A stretch of 64,000 nt of DNA from Blastococcus sp. CT_GayMR16 (GTDB lineage: Bacteria > Actinomycetota > Actinomycetes > Mycobacteriales > Geodermatophilaceae). How positions within the stretch are numbered: the first letter of the stretch is position 1; every line of letters begins with the position of its first letter. Location: NCBI RefSeq assembly GCF_004570875.1, contig NZ_SPQK01000009.1:1-64000 (forward strand), given 5' to 3'. The translations under genes and the position numbers were made by a program. Shown one piece after another: positions 42,644-52,131 of this stretch. Below the pieces are notes generated by a model, which did not search any database, was not told the origin of the DNA, and was given only the letters and a program-made list of their open reading frames with translations.

Positions 42644-45600
42644 CTACTCGGGGCGGGGGATGCGGCGGGCCTGGCGGCGCTTGCGCAGGCCACGCAGCGT
42701 GCGGACGGCGACCAGCAGCTCGGCCAGCTCGTGGCGGTCGCCGGCGGAGATGTCGGCGAGCTGCGCGGCCGAGCGGGCCTGCGTGGTGTCCCAGCCCTCG
42801 ACCCACAGGGCGACCAGCTTCTCGGGCGGATCGGTGTCCGTCGTCCGCAGGCTGAGCACGTCCTCGGTGAGCGAGGCCTGCTCCATCGCCAGGTCGTCAC
42901 GCAGCGAGGCCCGCGCCATCGACGGCCAGCGCCGGTCCCGCGGGAGCGCGATGACCAGTTCGCGCAGCGGCACCAGCCCGAGCCGCTCGGCGACGCACTG
43001 CATGACCTGCCCGGCCAACGCCACCGGCGCCCCGCTCCGCTCGCTGACGACGGCGAGATCCAGCGCGGCCGGCAGCAGCGGCGCCGCCGCCACCTCCGCG
43101 GCCAGCTCCTTCGGCACGCCGGCTTCCTGTAGCTTCGCCGACCGCTCGGCGTAGGACTCGGCCTCGTTGCCGAGGAGCCACCCTGGCAGGCCCGCCCGGA
43201 CGGCCGAGACGGGCGCAGCGAACCGGTCCCTCACATCGGCGATCGACGGCGCCGTCTCCTCGGCGAGCTCCGGCTGCCGCAGGATCCACCGGGCGGTCCG
43301 CTCCGCCAGCCGGGTCGCCTCGGTGCGCAGCTCGACCTGGGTCGCCGCCGGCACCACGTTGTCCAGCGGCCGGACGGCGTCCCACAGCCGGTCCACGTCG
43401 AAGACGGCGCGCGCGACGGTGTGCGCGAGCACGACCCGGGACAGCGGCGCCCCGGTCTCCTGGGCCAGCCGGAACAGGCCGGTGACTCCGGCGATGTTCA
43501 CTGCACGGTTGGTCAGGACCGTCGCGATGATCTCCCGCCGCAGCGCGTGGCCGGTGACTGCCGCGGGGAACCGCTTGGTCAGCGGCGCCGGGAAGTAGTC
43601 GATGAGCAGCTGCTCGAGCGCCGGGTCGTCGGGCAGCCCGGAGGCGAGCACCTCGGTGCCGGCCTGGAGCTTGGCGTAGGCCAGCAGCACCGACAGCTCC
43701 GGCCCGGTCAGCGCCTGGCCGTCGCGCCGCCGCTCGGCGAGCTGCCGGTCGTCGGGCAGCGCCTCCACGCTGCGCAGCAGCCGTCCCGAGCGCTCCAGGC
43801 TCCGGATGAAGCGCTCGTGGGCGTCCAGCAGGCTGCGCGCGGAGGTCACCTCGACGGCGAGGGTCGCGTTCTGCGCGTGGTTGTTCCGGAGGACGGCGAC
43901 GGCGACGTCGTCGGCCATCTCGCCGAGCAGCGCGGCACGGTCGGCGGCCTCGAGCTTCCCGGCGTCGACCACCCGGTTCAGCGCGATCTTGATGTTGACC
44001 TCGTGGTCGGAGGTGTCCACCCCGGCGGAGTTGTCGATCGCGTCGGTGTTCACCCGCCCGCCGGTCAGCGCGTACTCGACCCGCCCGCGCTGGGTCAGGC
44101 CGAGGTTGCCTCCCTCGCCGACAACGCGGGCCCGCACCTGCTCGCCGTCCACCCGTACGGCGTCGTTGGCCTTGTCCCCGACGTCGAGGGCGCTCTCGCC
44201 GGCCGCCCTCACGTAGGTGCCGATGCCGCCGTTGAACAGCAGGTCGACGGGCGCCTGCAGGATCGCCTTGATGAGCTCGACCGGGCTGAGCGCTGCCACG
44301 CCGTCGGGCAGGCCGAGGGCGGCCCGCATCGGCTCGGAGACCGGGATCGACTTCGCCGTCCGGGGCCACACGCCGCCGCCGGCGCTGATCCGGGAGCGGT
44401 TGTAGTCGGCCCACGAGGAGCGCTGGAGCCCGAACAGCCGCTTGCGCTCCGGGAAGGACGACGCCGCGTCCGGGGTCGGGTCGATGAACACGTGCCGGTG
44501 GTCGAAGGCGGCCACCAGGCGGATGTGCGGCGACAGGAGCATGCCGTTGCCGAACACGTCACCGGACATGTCGCCGATGCCGACGACCGTGAAGTCCTGC
44601 TTCGCGACGTCGATGTCGAGCTCGCGGAAATGCCGGGTCACCGACTCCCACGCGCCCCGGGCGGTGATGCCCATGGCCTTGTGGTCGTACCCGACCGACC
44701 CGCCGGAGGCGAAGGCGTCGCCGAGCCAGAAGCCCCGCTCGATCGCGACGGAGTTGGCGAGATCGGAGAAGGTCGCCGTGCCCTTGTCGGCAGCGACCAC
44801 CAGGTAGGTGTCGTCGGCGTCGTGCCGGACGACCCGCTCCGGCGGGACCACGACGCCGTCGACCAGGTTGTCGGTCAGCGACAGCAGGGCGCCGATGAAC
44901 AGCTTGTAGCAGGCCTGCCCCTCGGCGAGGACGGCGTCCCGCGAGGCGCCGTCCGGGAGCGGGTGCTTGACGACGAAGCCGCCCTTGGCGCCGGTCGGCA
45001 CGATCACCGTGTTCTTGACCATCTGGGCCTTGACCAGGCCGAGCACCTCGGTGCGCAGGTCCTCGCGGCGGTCCGACCAGCGCAGGCCGCCGCGGGCGAC
45101 GGCGCCGAAGCGCAGGTGGATGCCCATGACGCGCGGCGAGCTGACCCAGACCTCGTGGGCCGGCCGCGGCTCGGGCAGGTCGGGGACGGCGGATGGGTCG
45201 AGCTTCAGCGCCAGCGGACCGCCTGCGTAGTACGTCGTCCGCTGGGTGGCGGTGACCGCGGCGAGCAGTGACGTGAGGACGCGGTCGGCGTCGAGGGACT
45301 CGACCTCGCCGATGGACGTGCGCAGCGACTCGACGACGTCGCGCTGACGCCCCTCGCGGCCACGACTGCGCTCCGGGGAGAAGCGGGCCTCGAACAGCGT
45401 GACCAGCCGGGCGACGACCTCGGGGTGCGCGGCCAGCGTCTGCTCGACGTAGCGCTGCCCGAACGGCAGACCGGCCTGGCGCAGCCACTGCACGTAGGCA
45501 CGCACGACGGTGACCTGGCGCCAGTTGAGGCCGGCGAGCATGACCAGCGCACCCAGCCCGTCGTCCTCGGCCTCGCCGCGCCAGACCGCCGCGACCGCCT

Positions 45601-47617
45601 CGGTGAACCGCTCGGGCAGCGAGCGCAGCAGCGGCAGCTCGACCTGGGGGACCGCCACGCCGAAGTCGTAGATCCAGGTGGGCGGCGCGCCGATGCGGTC
45701 GATCTCGTACGGCCGTTCGTCGACGACGTCGACGCCCATGTTCTGCAGGACCGGCAGCACCTCCGACAGCAGCAGCCGCTGGCCGACCCGGTAGATGGTC
45801 AGCCGCCGGTCACCGGGCGCCGAGCCCTTCGGCGTCCAGAGGCGGAGGGCGAGCTGCCCCTCGCCCAGGCCGTCGAGCCGCTCCAGGTCGTCGACGGCCT
45901 GCTCGGCGGAGAAGTCGTTCTGGTACGACGCCGGGAACGCGTCGGCGACCTGGGACAGCAGCCGCTCCGCCTCGGCGCCGCGCCGCGCATGCAGCGTGTC
46001 GGCGAGGTCGTCGGTCCAGCTGCGGGCGGCGGCGGCCAGCTCGGCCTGCAGCGCCTCGACGTCGACGACCATGAGCTTGGGGGACCCGCGACGGCCCACC
46101 GGCACCCGGACGACGAAGTGCAGCCGCGCGAGCACCGATTCGGTGGACCGCGCCGTGTACTCGACGTTCGTGCCCCCGAGCCGCTCGAGCAGGATCTGCT
46201 GCATCGCCAGCCGGACCTCGGTGGTGTACCGGTCGCGGGGCAGATAGACCAGCGCGGACCAGAACCGCCCGGTCGGGTCCTGCCGCAGGAACAGGCGGGT
46301 CTGGCGGCGCTCCTGCAGGTGCAGCACGGCGAGGGCCACCGGCAGCAGCTCGTCGGCGCCGACCTGGAGCAGCTCGTCGCGGGGATAGGTCTCCAGAACG
46401 TCGAGCAGTTCCTTGCCGGTGTGGCTGTCGACCGGCACCCCGGAGCGGGTGATGACCTCGGCGACGCGGCGGCGCACCAGGGGGACGTCGACGACGCTGG
46501 TCGTGTATGCGGTCGACGGGAAGAGCCCGACGAACCGCAGCTGACGGGTCGGGCCGCCGTCGGTCGCCGGCAGGCTCACCGCGATCAGGTCCAGCCAGGC
46601 GCGCCGGTGCACGGGGGAGCGGGCGTCGGCCTTGGTCACCTCGAGCAGGTGCTGCGCGGGGGAGCGGGTCGCCTCGGGCATGCCGGCCACCGACGCCGAC
46701 ATGTCGGTGTCGCTGCGCAGGACGCCGAGTCCGGTGCCGTGGACGGCGCGCGCCGCGAGCTTTCCCCGGCTCGGGACGAGGTCGACGTCGCGAGCGCCCA
46801 GGAAGACGAAATTCCCGTCGGCCAGCCAGCGCAGCAGCGCGGCGGCCTCCGCGGGATCGTCGGCCGGCTCGGCGGCGGCGGGGGAGGGGCCGGCGCGTTC
46901 CTCGAGGCGCGCGGCCAGTTCCAGCACCCGGGCCCGCAACCGCTCGGCGTCCTCGTCCACCGCCCGGACGTCGTCGAGCACGGTGCGCAGGCCGGTGATG
47001 AGATCGGCGGCCGACTCGTCGTCCAGAGACCCGTCGACGACGACGGCCATCCAGGACTCGGTGAGAGCGTCGGAGCCGCAGCCGACGGCGAGCGAGCTGT
47101 CGCAGAAGGCCAAGATCCGGCCGCGCAGGTCACGCCGGACGACGACGACGGGATGCACGATGTGGGCGAGCGTGACGCCCTGCCGCACCACCTCTGCCAT
47201 CACCGAGTCGACGAGGTAGGGCATGTCGTCGGTGACCAGGCGGATGACCGACCGGCCGTCGGGCAGGCGCTGCACGTCGACGGTGGCCGAGCCGGGCGGG
47301 CGGATCTCGGCGAGCTTCAGGTGGCCGAGCGCGAGACCGGCGAGCTCGGCCGGCTCGTGCCCGAGGACCTCGGCCGCGGGCTCGCTCCAGTAGTAGCGCT
47401 GCAGCAGGGCGGGGAGGTCGTCGGGCTCGCAGCCCGCGGGGAGCCGGCTCTTGGCGCCCAGCCCTGACCGGGCCGACTCGGCGGCACGGTCCAGCAGCTG
47501 ACGCTTCTCGTCTCTGGCCGCCTCGAGCGCAGCCAGCTCGGTCAGAGAGCCCGCCGCGGGGCCGCCGTCCGGCTCGCGCACCGGGGTCTCCGGTGCGAGA
47601 CCGGTGGTGCTCGCCAC
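42644..47617 (-). CDS. gdh: NAD-specific glutamate dehydrogenase, large type
   Basis: 1657 residues, the length of the 180-kDa class. The central catalytic part (about 800-1250) has GIHLRFGAVARGGLRWSDRR, VPTGAKGGFVVKHPL with the catalytic lysine, GIGDMSGDVFGNGML (nucleotide-binding fold) and FNGGIGTYVRA. Long N-terminal (ACT-like regulatory) and C-terminal helical regions are typical. It deaminates glutamate to 2-oxoglutarate, mostly in catabolism. The GTG at 47617 was chosen over an earlier in-frame start at 47653. Confidence 0.95.
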   Translation of the reverse strand: MASTTGLAPETPVREPDGGPAAGSLTELAALEAARDEKRQLLDRAAESARSGLGAKSRLPAGCEPDDLPALLQRYYWSEPAAEVLGHEPAELAGLALGHLKLAEIRPPGSATVDVQRLPDGRSVIRLVTDDMPYLVDSVMAEVVRQGVTLAHIVHPVVVVRRDLRGRILAFCDSSLAVGCGSDALTESWMAVVVDGSLDDESAADLITGLRTVLDDVRAVDEDAERLRARVLELAARLEERAGPSPAAAEPADDPAEAAALLRWLADGNFVFLGARDVDLVPSRGKLAARAVHGTGLGVLRSDTDMSASVAGMPEATRSPAQHLLEVTKADARSPVHRRAWLDLIAVSLPATDGGPTRQLRFVGLFPSTAYTTSVVDVPLVRRRVAEVITRSGVPVDSHTGKELLDVLETYPRDELLQVGADELLPVALAVLHLQERRQTRLFLRQDPTGRFWSALVYLPRDRYTTEVRLAMQQILLERLGGTNVEYTARSTESVLARLHFVVRVPVGRRGSPKLMVVDVEALQAELAAAARSWTDDLADTLHARRGAEAERLLSQVADAFPASYQNDFSAEQAVDDLERLDGLGEGQLALRLWTPKGSAPGDRRLTIYRVGQRLLLSEVLPVLQNMGVDVVDERPYEIDRIGAPPTWIYDFGVAVPQVELPLLRSLPERFTEAVAAVWRGEAEDDGLGALVMLAGLNWRQVTVVRAYVQWLRQAGLPFGQRYVEQTLAAHPEVVARLVTLFEARFSPERSRGREGRQRDVVESLRTSIGEVESLDADRVLTSLLAAVTATQRTTYYAGGPLALKLDPSAVPDLPEPRPAHEVWVSSPRVMGIHLRFGAVARGGLRWSDRREDLRTEVLGLVKAQMVKNTVIVPTGAKGGFVVKHPLPDGASRDAVLAEGQACYKLFIGALLSLTDNLVDGVVVPPERVVRHDADDTYLVVAADKGTATFSDLANSVAIERGFWLGDAFASGGSVGYDHKAMGITARGAWESVTRHFRELDIDVAKQDFTVVGIGDMSGDVFGNGMLLSPHIRLVAAFDHRHVFIDPTPDAASSFPERKRLFGLQRSSWADYNRSRISAGGGVWPRTAKSIPVSEPMRAALGLPDGVAALSPVELIKAILQAPVDLLFNGGIGTYVRAAGESALDVGDKANDAVRVDGEQVRARVVGEGGNLGLTQRGRVEYALTGGRVNTDAIDNSAGVDTSDHEVNIKIALNRVVDAGKLEAADRAALLGEMADDVAVAVLRNNHAQNATLAVEVTSARSLLDAHERFIRSLERSGRLLRSVEALPDDRQLAERRRDGQALTGPELSVLLAYAKLQAGTEVLASGLPDDPALEQLLIDYFPAPLTKRFPAAVTGHALRREIIATVLTNRAVNIAGVTGLFRLAQETGAPLSRVVLAHTVARAVFDVDRLWDAVRPLDNVVPAATQVELRTEATRLAERTARWILRQPELAEETAPSIADVRDRFAAPVSAVRAGLPGWLLGNEAESYAERSAKLQEAGVPKELAAEVAAAPLLPAALDLAVVSERSGAPVALAGQVMQCVAERLGLVPLRELVIALPRDRRWPSMARASLRDDLAMEQASLTEDVLSLRTTDTDPPEKLVALWVEGWDTTQARSAAQLADISAGDRHELAELLVAVRTLRGLRKRRQARRIPRPE

Positions 47618-47707
47618 GCCCCTGACGCTACTGCGACATGGGGGGCCCGTCACTGCGACGCGGCGAGCGTTACCGACCCGTGGCCCCGGTCGCCCCGGCC
47701 TGCGCGA

Positions 47708-48076
47708 TCAGCGGTCGAGCAACTGGTCGGCGGCCCAGCCGACGAGGGCCAGGATCAGGCCGCCGAGGAGTGCGGTGCCGAAGCCGTCCACGTCCAGCCG
47801 ATCGGTGATCAGAGCCGTGAGACCCAGCAGGGCGGCGTTGATGATCAGCAGGAACAGGCCCAGCGTCAGGACGACGAACGGCAACGAGAGCAGCCGGAGG
47901 ACCGGGCCCACGATCGCGTTGACGACCCCGAAGATCAGCCCGATCCAGAGGTAGGTGCCGTAGATGCCCAACGGCCCGCCAGGGTTCTCCTCCACCGTGA
48001 GCCCGTCGAGGACGTACTTCGACATCACGAAGAATGCCGCCGCGAGGATGACCACCTTGAGCGCGAACTTGATCAC
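47708..48076 (-). CDS. Phage-holin-4-type membrane protein (DUF360-like)
   Basis: 122 residues with four membrane segments; segments IGLIFGVVNAIVGPVLRLLSLPFVVLTLG and NAALLGLTALI are typical of the widespread phage-holin 4_2 family of chromosomal membrane proteins of unknown function. GTG at 48076 fits the family start (VIKFALKVV); an ATG at 48103 is the alternative. Confidence 0.82.
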   Translation of the reverse strand: MIKFALKVVILAAAFFVMSKYVLDGLTVEENPGGPLGIYGTYLWIGLIFGVVNAIVGPVLRLLSLPFVVLTLGLFLLIINAALLGLTALITDRLDVDGFGTALLGGLILALVGWAADQLLDR

Positions 48077-48156
48077 GCCGGCGACGCTAGCGGTGCGCGG
48101 CATCCCGATGGGGGATCTGGCCGCTTCCTGCAGGTGTCCGGCGTCCGCCCTGGACG

Positions 48157-48186
48157 TTGGCAGATGCCGGACGACGCTCGCAGAAT
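48157..48186 (+). promoter_or_regulatory. Promoter of the PH-domain gene
   Basis: TTGGCA (48157-48162), an 18-bp spacer and CAGAAT (48181-48186), with the GTG start 6 nt further on. This would give a leaderless mRNA. Confidence 0.5.
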
Positions 48187-48192
48187 GCCGTC

Positions 48193-48663
48193 GTGACGAG
48201 GACGGACGAGCCGCTGGACATCCGGCCGCCGGGCTGGGCGAGGGTCCTGGGTCCGGTGTTCCTCGTCGGCTGGCTGTCGGTGCTCCTCGTCTCGCCGCCT
48301 GCGGACGAGGTCCTGGCACCGGGCCTGGTCATCGCGCTCCTCGTGGCCGCCGTCGTCGGCCGGATGCTGATGATGAGCGTGATCGGTACCCATGGCGGGC
48401 TGCTCACGGTGCGCAACCACTGGTCCACCCGCACCTTCGCCCGCGATGAGATCGAGGACGTCGAGATCGATCGAGCAGGCGGCTCCGGGCGGGGCTGGGC
48501 CGTGTGGTTACGGCTCACCGACGGCGAGCGGCATCGGCTCGATGTGACCGAGGCGCCGTTCCTCGGGTCGTTCTCCGCGACGATGGAGGGGCAGTCCGTT
48601 GCGATCCGCATGTGGCTGGACGGTGGCCTACCGGCGTGGGCTGACCGTCGCGACACGCGCTAG
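48193..48663 (+). CDS. Bacterial PH-domain-like membrane protein
   Basis: 156 residues: two membrane segments (about 17-34 and 42-62) followed by a PH-like beta domain (GGLLTVRNHWSTRTFARDEIEDVEID, VWLRLTDGERHRLDV). Resembles actinobacterial PH-domain/DUF3093-type proteins of unknown role. Start chosen at the GTG that follows a good promoter. Confidence 0.75.
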   Translation: MTRTDEPLDIRPPGWARVLGPVFLVGWLSVLLVSPPADEVLAPGLVIALLVAAVVGRMLMMSVIGTHGGLLTVRNHWSTRTFARDEIEDVEIDRAGGSGRGWAVWLRLTDGERHRLDVTEAPFLGSFSATMEGQSVAIRMWLDGGLPAWADRRDTR

Positions 48664-48717
48664 GTCGTTCTACCGATGTCTACGGCCCTTGCTAGACGAC
48701 CCCATACGGTGCTCGAC

Positions 48718-49923
48718 ATGGATCCCGTGCGGAACCCGTACGCCCCGGGCGCCGGACAGCGCCCACCCGAACTGGCCGGTCGGGACGCCGAGCTGTCGGC
48801 GTTCGACGTCGTCCTGGAGCGGATCGCGTACGGGCGGCCGGAACGGTCCCTGGTGCTCACCGGGCTGCGCGGGGTCGGGAAGACGGTGCTGCTCAACCAG
48901 CTCCGCTCGGCCGCGATCTCCCGCGGCTGGGGCACCGGCAAGATCGAGGCGCGGCCGGACCAGTCGCTGCGCCGTCCGGTGTCCTCGGCCCTGCACATGG
49001 CGCTGCGCGAGCTGGGACCGCGGCACAAGGACCAGGAGTCGATCGAGGAGGTCCTTGGCGTCCTGAAGGCGTTCGCGCTGCGGGAGGCAGGCGGCCCTTC
49101 TGGGTCCCCCGCGAAGGTGCGCGACCGGTGGCAGCCGGGCATCGACGTCCCCGCGGCGACCGGGCGGGGCGACTCCGGCGACATGGAGATCGACCTCGTC
49201 GAACTGCTCAGCGACGCCGCGGGCGTGGCGGCCGACATCGGCAGCGGCATCGCGCTGTTCATCGACGAGATGCAGGACGTGCAGCCCGACGACGTCTCGG
49301 CGATCTGCGCCGCCTGCCACGAGCTCTCCCAGCAGGGCGCGCCGCTGATCGTCGTCGGCGCGGGCCTCCCCCACCTGCCCGCCGTCCTGAGCGCCTCCAA
49401 GAGCTACTCGGAGCGCCTCTTCCGCTACCTGCGGATCGACCGCCTCGACCGGGAGGCCGCCGACCACGCGCTGCTGGCCCCGGCCGCCCGCGAGGACGTC
49501 GCGTTCGAGCCGGCAGCGCTGGACGCCCTGTACGCGGCGGCCGACGGCTACCCCTACTTCGTCCAGGCCTACGGAAAGGTCACCTGGGATCTCGCGGCCT
49601 CCTCACCCATCACCGCCGAGGACGTCGCGATGGCCGCCCCCGTCGCCGAGGCGGAGCTCGCGGTCGGGTTCTTCGGCTCCCGCTACGACCGCGCAACGCC
49701 GGCCGAGCGCGAGTACATGCACGCGATGGCCGACCTCGGCGGGCCCAGCGGCGCCGCGGTCGCCACCTCGGAGGTGGCCGTCTCCCTCGGGCGCAAGCCC
49801 GCCTCGCTCTCCCCCGCCCGGGACTCGCTGATCAAGAAGGGCCTGGTGTACTCGGCCGAGCGCGGCTCGATCGCGTTCACCGTCCCCCATTTCGGCCGGT
49901 ACCTGCTGCGCCACCCCGACTAG
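48718..49923 (+). CDS. P-loop ATPase with C-terminal winged helix
   Basis: 401 residues. N-terminal NPYAPGAGQRPPELAGRDAE, Walker A LTGLRGVGKTVLL (about 45-57), Walker B GIALFIDEMQDV, then helical subdomains and a C-terminal winged-helix region (SEVAVSLGRKPASLSPARDSLIKKGLVY). This is the ORC/Cdc6-like, STAND-related AAA ATPase group found singly in actinobacteria. Partner and role unknown. ATG 7 nt after TACGGT; no ribosome site. Confidence 0.85.
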   Translation: MDPVRNPYAPGAGQRPPELAGRDAELSAFDVVLERIAYGRPERSLVLTGLRGVGKTVLLNQLRSAAISRGWGTGKIEARPDQSLRRPVSSALHMALRELGPRHKDQESIEEVLGVLKAFALREAGGPSGSPAKVRDRWQPGIDVPAATGRGDSGDMEIDLVELLSDAAGVAADIGSGIALFIDEMQDVQPDDVSAICAACHELSQQGAPLIVVGAGLPHLPAVLSASKSYSERLFRYLRIDRLDREAADHALLAPAAREDVAFEPAALDALYAAADGYPYFVQAYGKVTWDLAASSPITAEDVAMAAPVAEAELAVGFFGSRYDRATPAEREYMHAMADLGGPSGAAVATSEVAVSLGRKPASLSPARDSLIKKGLVYSAERGSIAFTVPHFGRYLLRHPD

Positions 49924-49935
49924 GCGAGGAGCGTC

Positions 49936-50685
49936 ATGCCGACCTGGCTCGAGGCCGGGCTCTGGGGGCTGCTCGGCGGCGGCGCGCTGGTCATCGGCGC
50001 GCTGATCGCCTGGTTCACCCCTGTCCCGCCCAAGGTGGTGGCGTCGGTGATGGCCTTCGGCTCCGGCGTGCTGATCTCCGCCGTCGCCTTCGACCTGATG
50101 GAGGAGGCCGCGCGGACCGGCGGCCTCGCCGCCACCGCGCTCGGCTTCCTCGGCGGCGCGGTGGTGTACCTGGCCGCGAACCTGACGCTCGCCCGCCGGG
50201 GCGCCCGGCACCGGAAGCGGTCGGGGAACCAGCAGCCGTCGGAGGACGAGCAGGCGGGCAGCGGTGCCGCCATCGCGATCGGGGCGCTGCTGGACGGCGT
50301 CCCCGAGTCCGTGGTGCTGGGCCTCGGCCTGATCGGCGGCGGGTCGGTGAGCCTGTCGGTGCTCGCCGCCGTCTTCATCTCCAACGTCCCCGAGGGGCTC
50401 TCGAGCGCGGCCGGGATGAAGCGCAGCGGGCGCTCGGCCCGGTACGTCTTCGGCGTCTGGGGCGGGATCGCCGCGGCCAGCGGGCTGGCGGCGCTGCTCG
50501 GCTACGTCCTCCTGGGCGACGCGTCTCCGCAGCTCGAGGCGGTGATCACAGCGGTCGCCGCGGGCGCGATCCTCACGATGATCGCCGACACCATGATCCC
50601 GGAGGCGTTCGAGAACACGCACGCCTGGACCGGTCTCATCACGACCGTCGGGTTCCTGACCGCCTTCGCGATCAGCCTGGCCTGA
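49936..50685 (+). CDS. ZIP-family divalent metal transporter
   Basis: 249 residues, about eight membrane segments. ZIP helix motifs are visible: ALLDGVPESVVLG, FISNVPEGLSSAAGM and MIADTMIPEAFENTH, which carry the metal-binding polar residues. The cytoplasmic loop after helix 3 is basic (RRGARHRKRSG). Probably imports zinc or iron. The neighbouring insertion sequence entered at its stop codon without altering the protein. Confidence 0.9.
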   Translation: MPTWLEAGLWGLLGGGALVIGALIAWFTPVPPKVVASVMAFGSGVLISAVAFDLMEEAARTGGLAATALGFLGGAVVYLAANLTLARRGARHRKRSGNQQPSEDEQAGSGAAIAIGALLDGVPESVVLGLGLIGGGSVSLSVLAAVFISNVPEGLSSAAGMKRSGRSARYVFGVWGGIAAASGLAALLGYVLLGDASPQLEAVITAVAAGAILTMIADTMIPEAFENTHAWTGLITTVGFLTAFAISLA

Positions 50686-50691
50686 CCCCTC

Positions 50692-52125
50692 GGTAGCGTC
50701 AGCCAGCGTTGAACTTCGCCGTGGTGATGTTGAAGGCGATGGCGTTGGGTGGTCGTAGGGACTGACGCAGTGTGGTCCAGGCCGGGTGGTTGGTCATCCG
50801 GGCCAGCTGCACCGTGATGAGGTCGCGCAGGCCGTCGACGGACCAGCGGCTGCCGCCGATGTCGGTGCGGGCGTTGAGTTCGCGCATCACCCGCTCGAGG
50901 ACGCCGGAGCCCAGCTCGGGTCCGCCGAGGTGGGCGAGGCGGGCCCGGAGCACGGGGCGCAGGCAGGTGAAGACCTGCTCGCGGGCGCCGGTGAGCACCT
51001 CTCCGGCGGCGTGGTGGCCCTCGGCGGTGATCGTGGCGGTGAAGGCGTCGTAGGCGGCCAGCGCCTGGCCGTGGGTGAGGTGTTCCCGGGCGACCCGGCG
51101 CAGCAGGGCAACCAACTCGGTGCGCTTGGCATTCGACCACGGGTGGGGGGCCTTGTCGGCATACAGCGCCCAGCGCAGCGCCCGGGGCAGGTGCCACCAG
51201 CAGCGCTGGATCGGCACGTCGGGCCAGACCGTCTCGGCCAGTGTGGTGATCGCGATCTCGCCGTCGACGACCACGACCGCGGGCGCGTCGAGGGCGCGCA
51301 GCTGGGCGGCCATCGCCGACCACGGCTGCTGCAGGGTCAGGCCCAGCAGCACCGTTCCGGCCGACCGGCGGCGCCGCGGGCCACCCCTGCTGGTCAGGCC
51401 CAGGGCGAGGTTGCAGTCCACGCCCAGCCGCCGCCGGCCGGCGCGCATCCCGGTGCCATCGAGGATCACCACATCGGCACCGGTCGGGGCGCCGGGCACC
51501 TCCGGCCGCCCAACCCCGTCCAGCAGCGGCGCCAGGTCGGCCACCGCCGAGTGCGCCCGCCCGGCCGAACCGGGCACCCCGAAGGAGGCGGCGACCGCAC
51601 CGGCCCGGGCGAAGGACATCTGGCTGGCCAGCTCGGCCAGCTCGATCATCAGCCGGTCGGTGCGCCGCTTGCCCGACAGATCCAGCATCAGCAGCAGCGG
51701 GGCGAACACCCGGCCACACGAGCGGCAGCCCACGTTGGCCAGCCGGATCTGCACGATGCCGGCCGCGGTATCGAACCGGCGCAGTCGGGTGCGTTTGCCC
51801 TTGCGGGCGAAGTCGTCCATCACCCCGCAGCCGGGACAGCCGAACGGCGCCGGCAGATCCCGCACCGGCAGCCATTTGGGGCCGCAGACCTGGTCGATCA
51901 GCCGGTCCTGCAGGTCTTCCAGGGCGGCCGCCAGCGCCGCTGCGGGCAGCTCCTCGCGCATCGCCACCGCCCACGCCTCCAGCTGCGACCAGGCCAGCGA
52001 CTCACCGAGCTCGGGCAGCTCCGCGGTCAAGGCAAGGGTAGTGAGCGGCACGGCGATGACTCCTCGGATCGGGTGCCATCACCCCACAGCAAGATCCGAG
52101 AAGTTCAACGCTGCGCCACGCTACC
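50692..52125. mobile_element. Complete insertion sequence, 1434 bp
   Basis: 26-bp terminal inverted repeats at 50692-50717 and 52100-52125 match at 22 positions: GGTAGCGT, a 4-base variable block, then CAGCGTTGAACTTC. The element is flanked by direct repeats GACCCCTC (50684-50691 and 52126-52133), an 8-bp target duplication. One transposase ORF on the minus strand fills it, with its stop inside the left terminal repeat. Size, repeats and duplication fit the Mutator-like IS256/ISKra4/ISLre2 superfamily. Confidence 0.92.
50699..52051 (-). CDS. Mutator-like DDE transposase
   Basis: 450 residues. N-terminal zinc-binding CPGCG (72-76) and CRSCG (109-113), then a DDE core: VVILDGTGM (Asp198), VVVVDGEIAI (Asp263), the C-(2)-H segment QRCWWHLPRAL (284-287) typical of Mutator-like enzymes, and a helix ELGSGVLERVMRELNAR offering the catalytic Glu (386 or 391). 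GTG start. The frame is complete, so the element may still be active. Confidence 0.9.
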   Translation of the reverse strand: MPLTTLALTAELPELGESLAWSQLEAWAVAMREELPAAALAAALEDLQDRLIDQVCGPKWLPVRDLPAPFGCPGCGVMDDFARKGKRTRLRRFDTAAGIVQIRLANVGCRSCGRVFAPLLLMLDLSGKRRTDRLMIELAELASQMSFARAGAVAASFGVPGSAGRAHSAVADLAPLLDGVGRPEVPGAPTGADVVILDGTGMRAGRRRLGVDCNLALGLTSRGGPRRRRSAGTVLLGLTLQQPWSAMAAQLRALDAPAVVVVDGEIAITTLAETVWPDVPIQRCWWHLPRALRWALYADKAPHPWSNAKRTELVALLRRVAREHLTHGQALAAYDAFTATITAEGHHAAGEVLTGAREQVFTCLRPVLRARLAHLGGPELGSGVLERVMRELNARTDIGGSRWSVDGLRDLITVQLARMTNHPAWTTLRQSLRPPNAIAFNITTAKFNAG

Positions 52126-52131
52126 GACCCC

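Noticed and set aside
45425-47467. Long plus-strand open frame antisense to glutamate dehydrogenase
   Set aside because: A mirror of a strongly supported 1657-residue gene; low-complexity translation.
51961-52099. Possible second ORF in the insertion sequence before the transposase start
   Set aside because: Only about 50 bp separate the transposase GTG (52051) from the terminal repeat (52100), too little for another gene.
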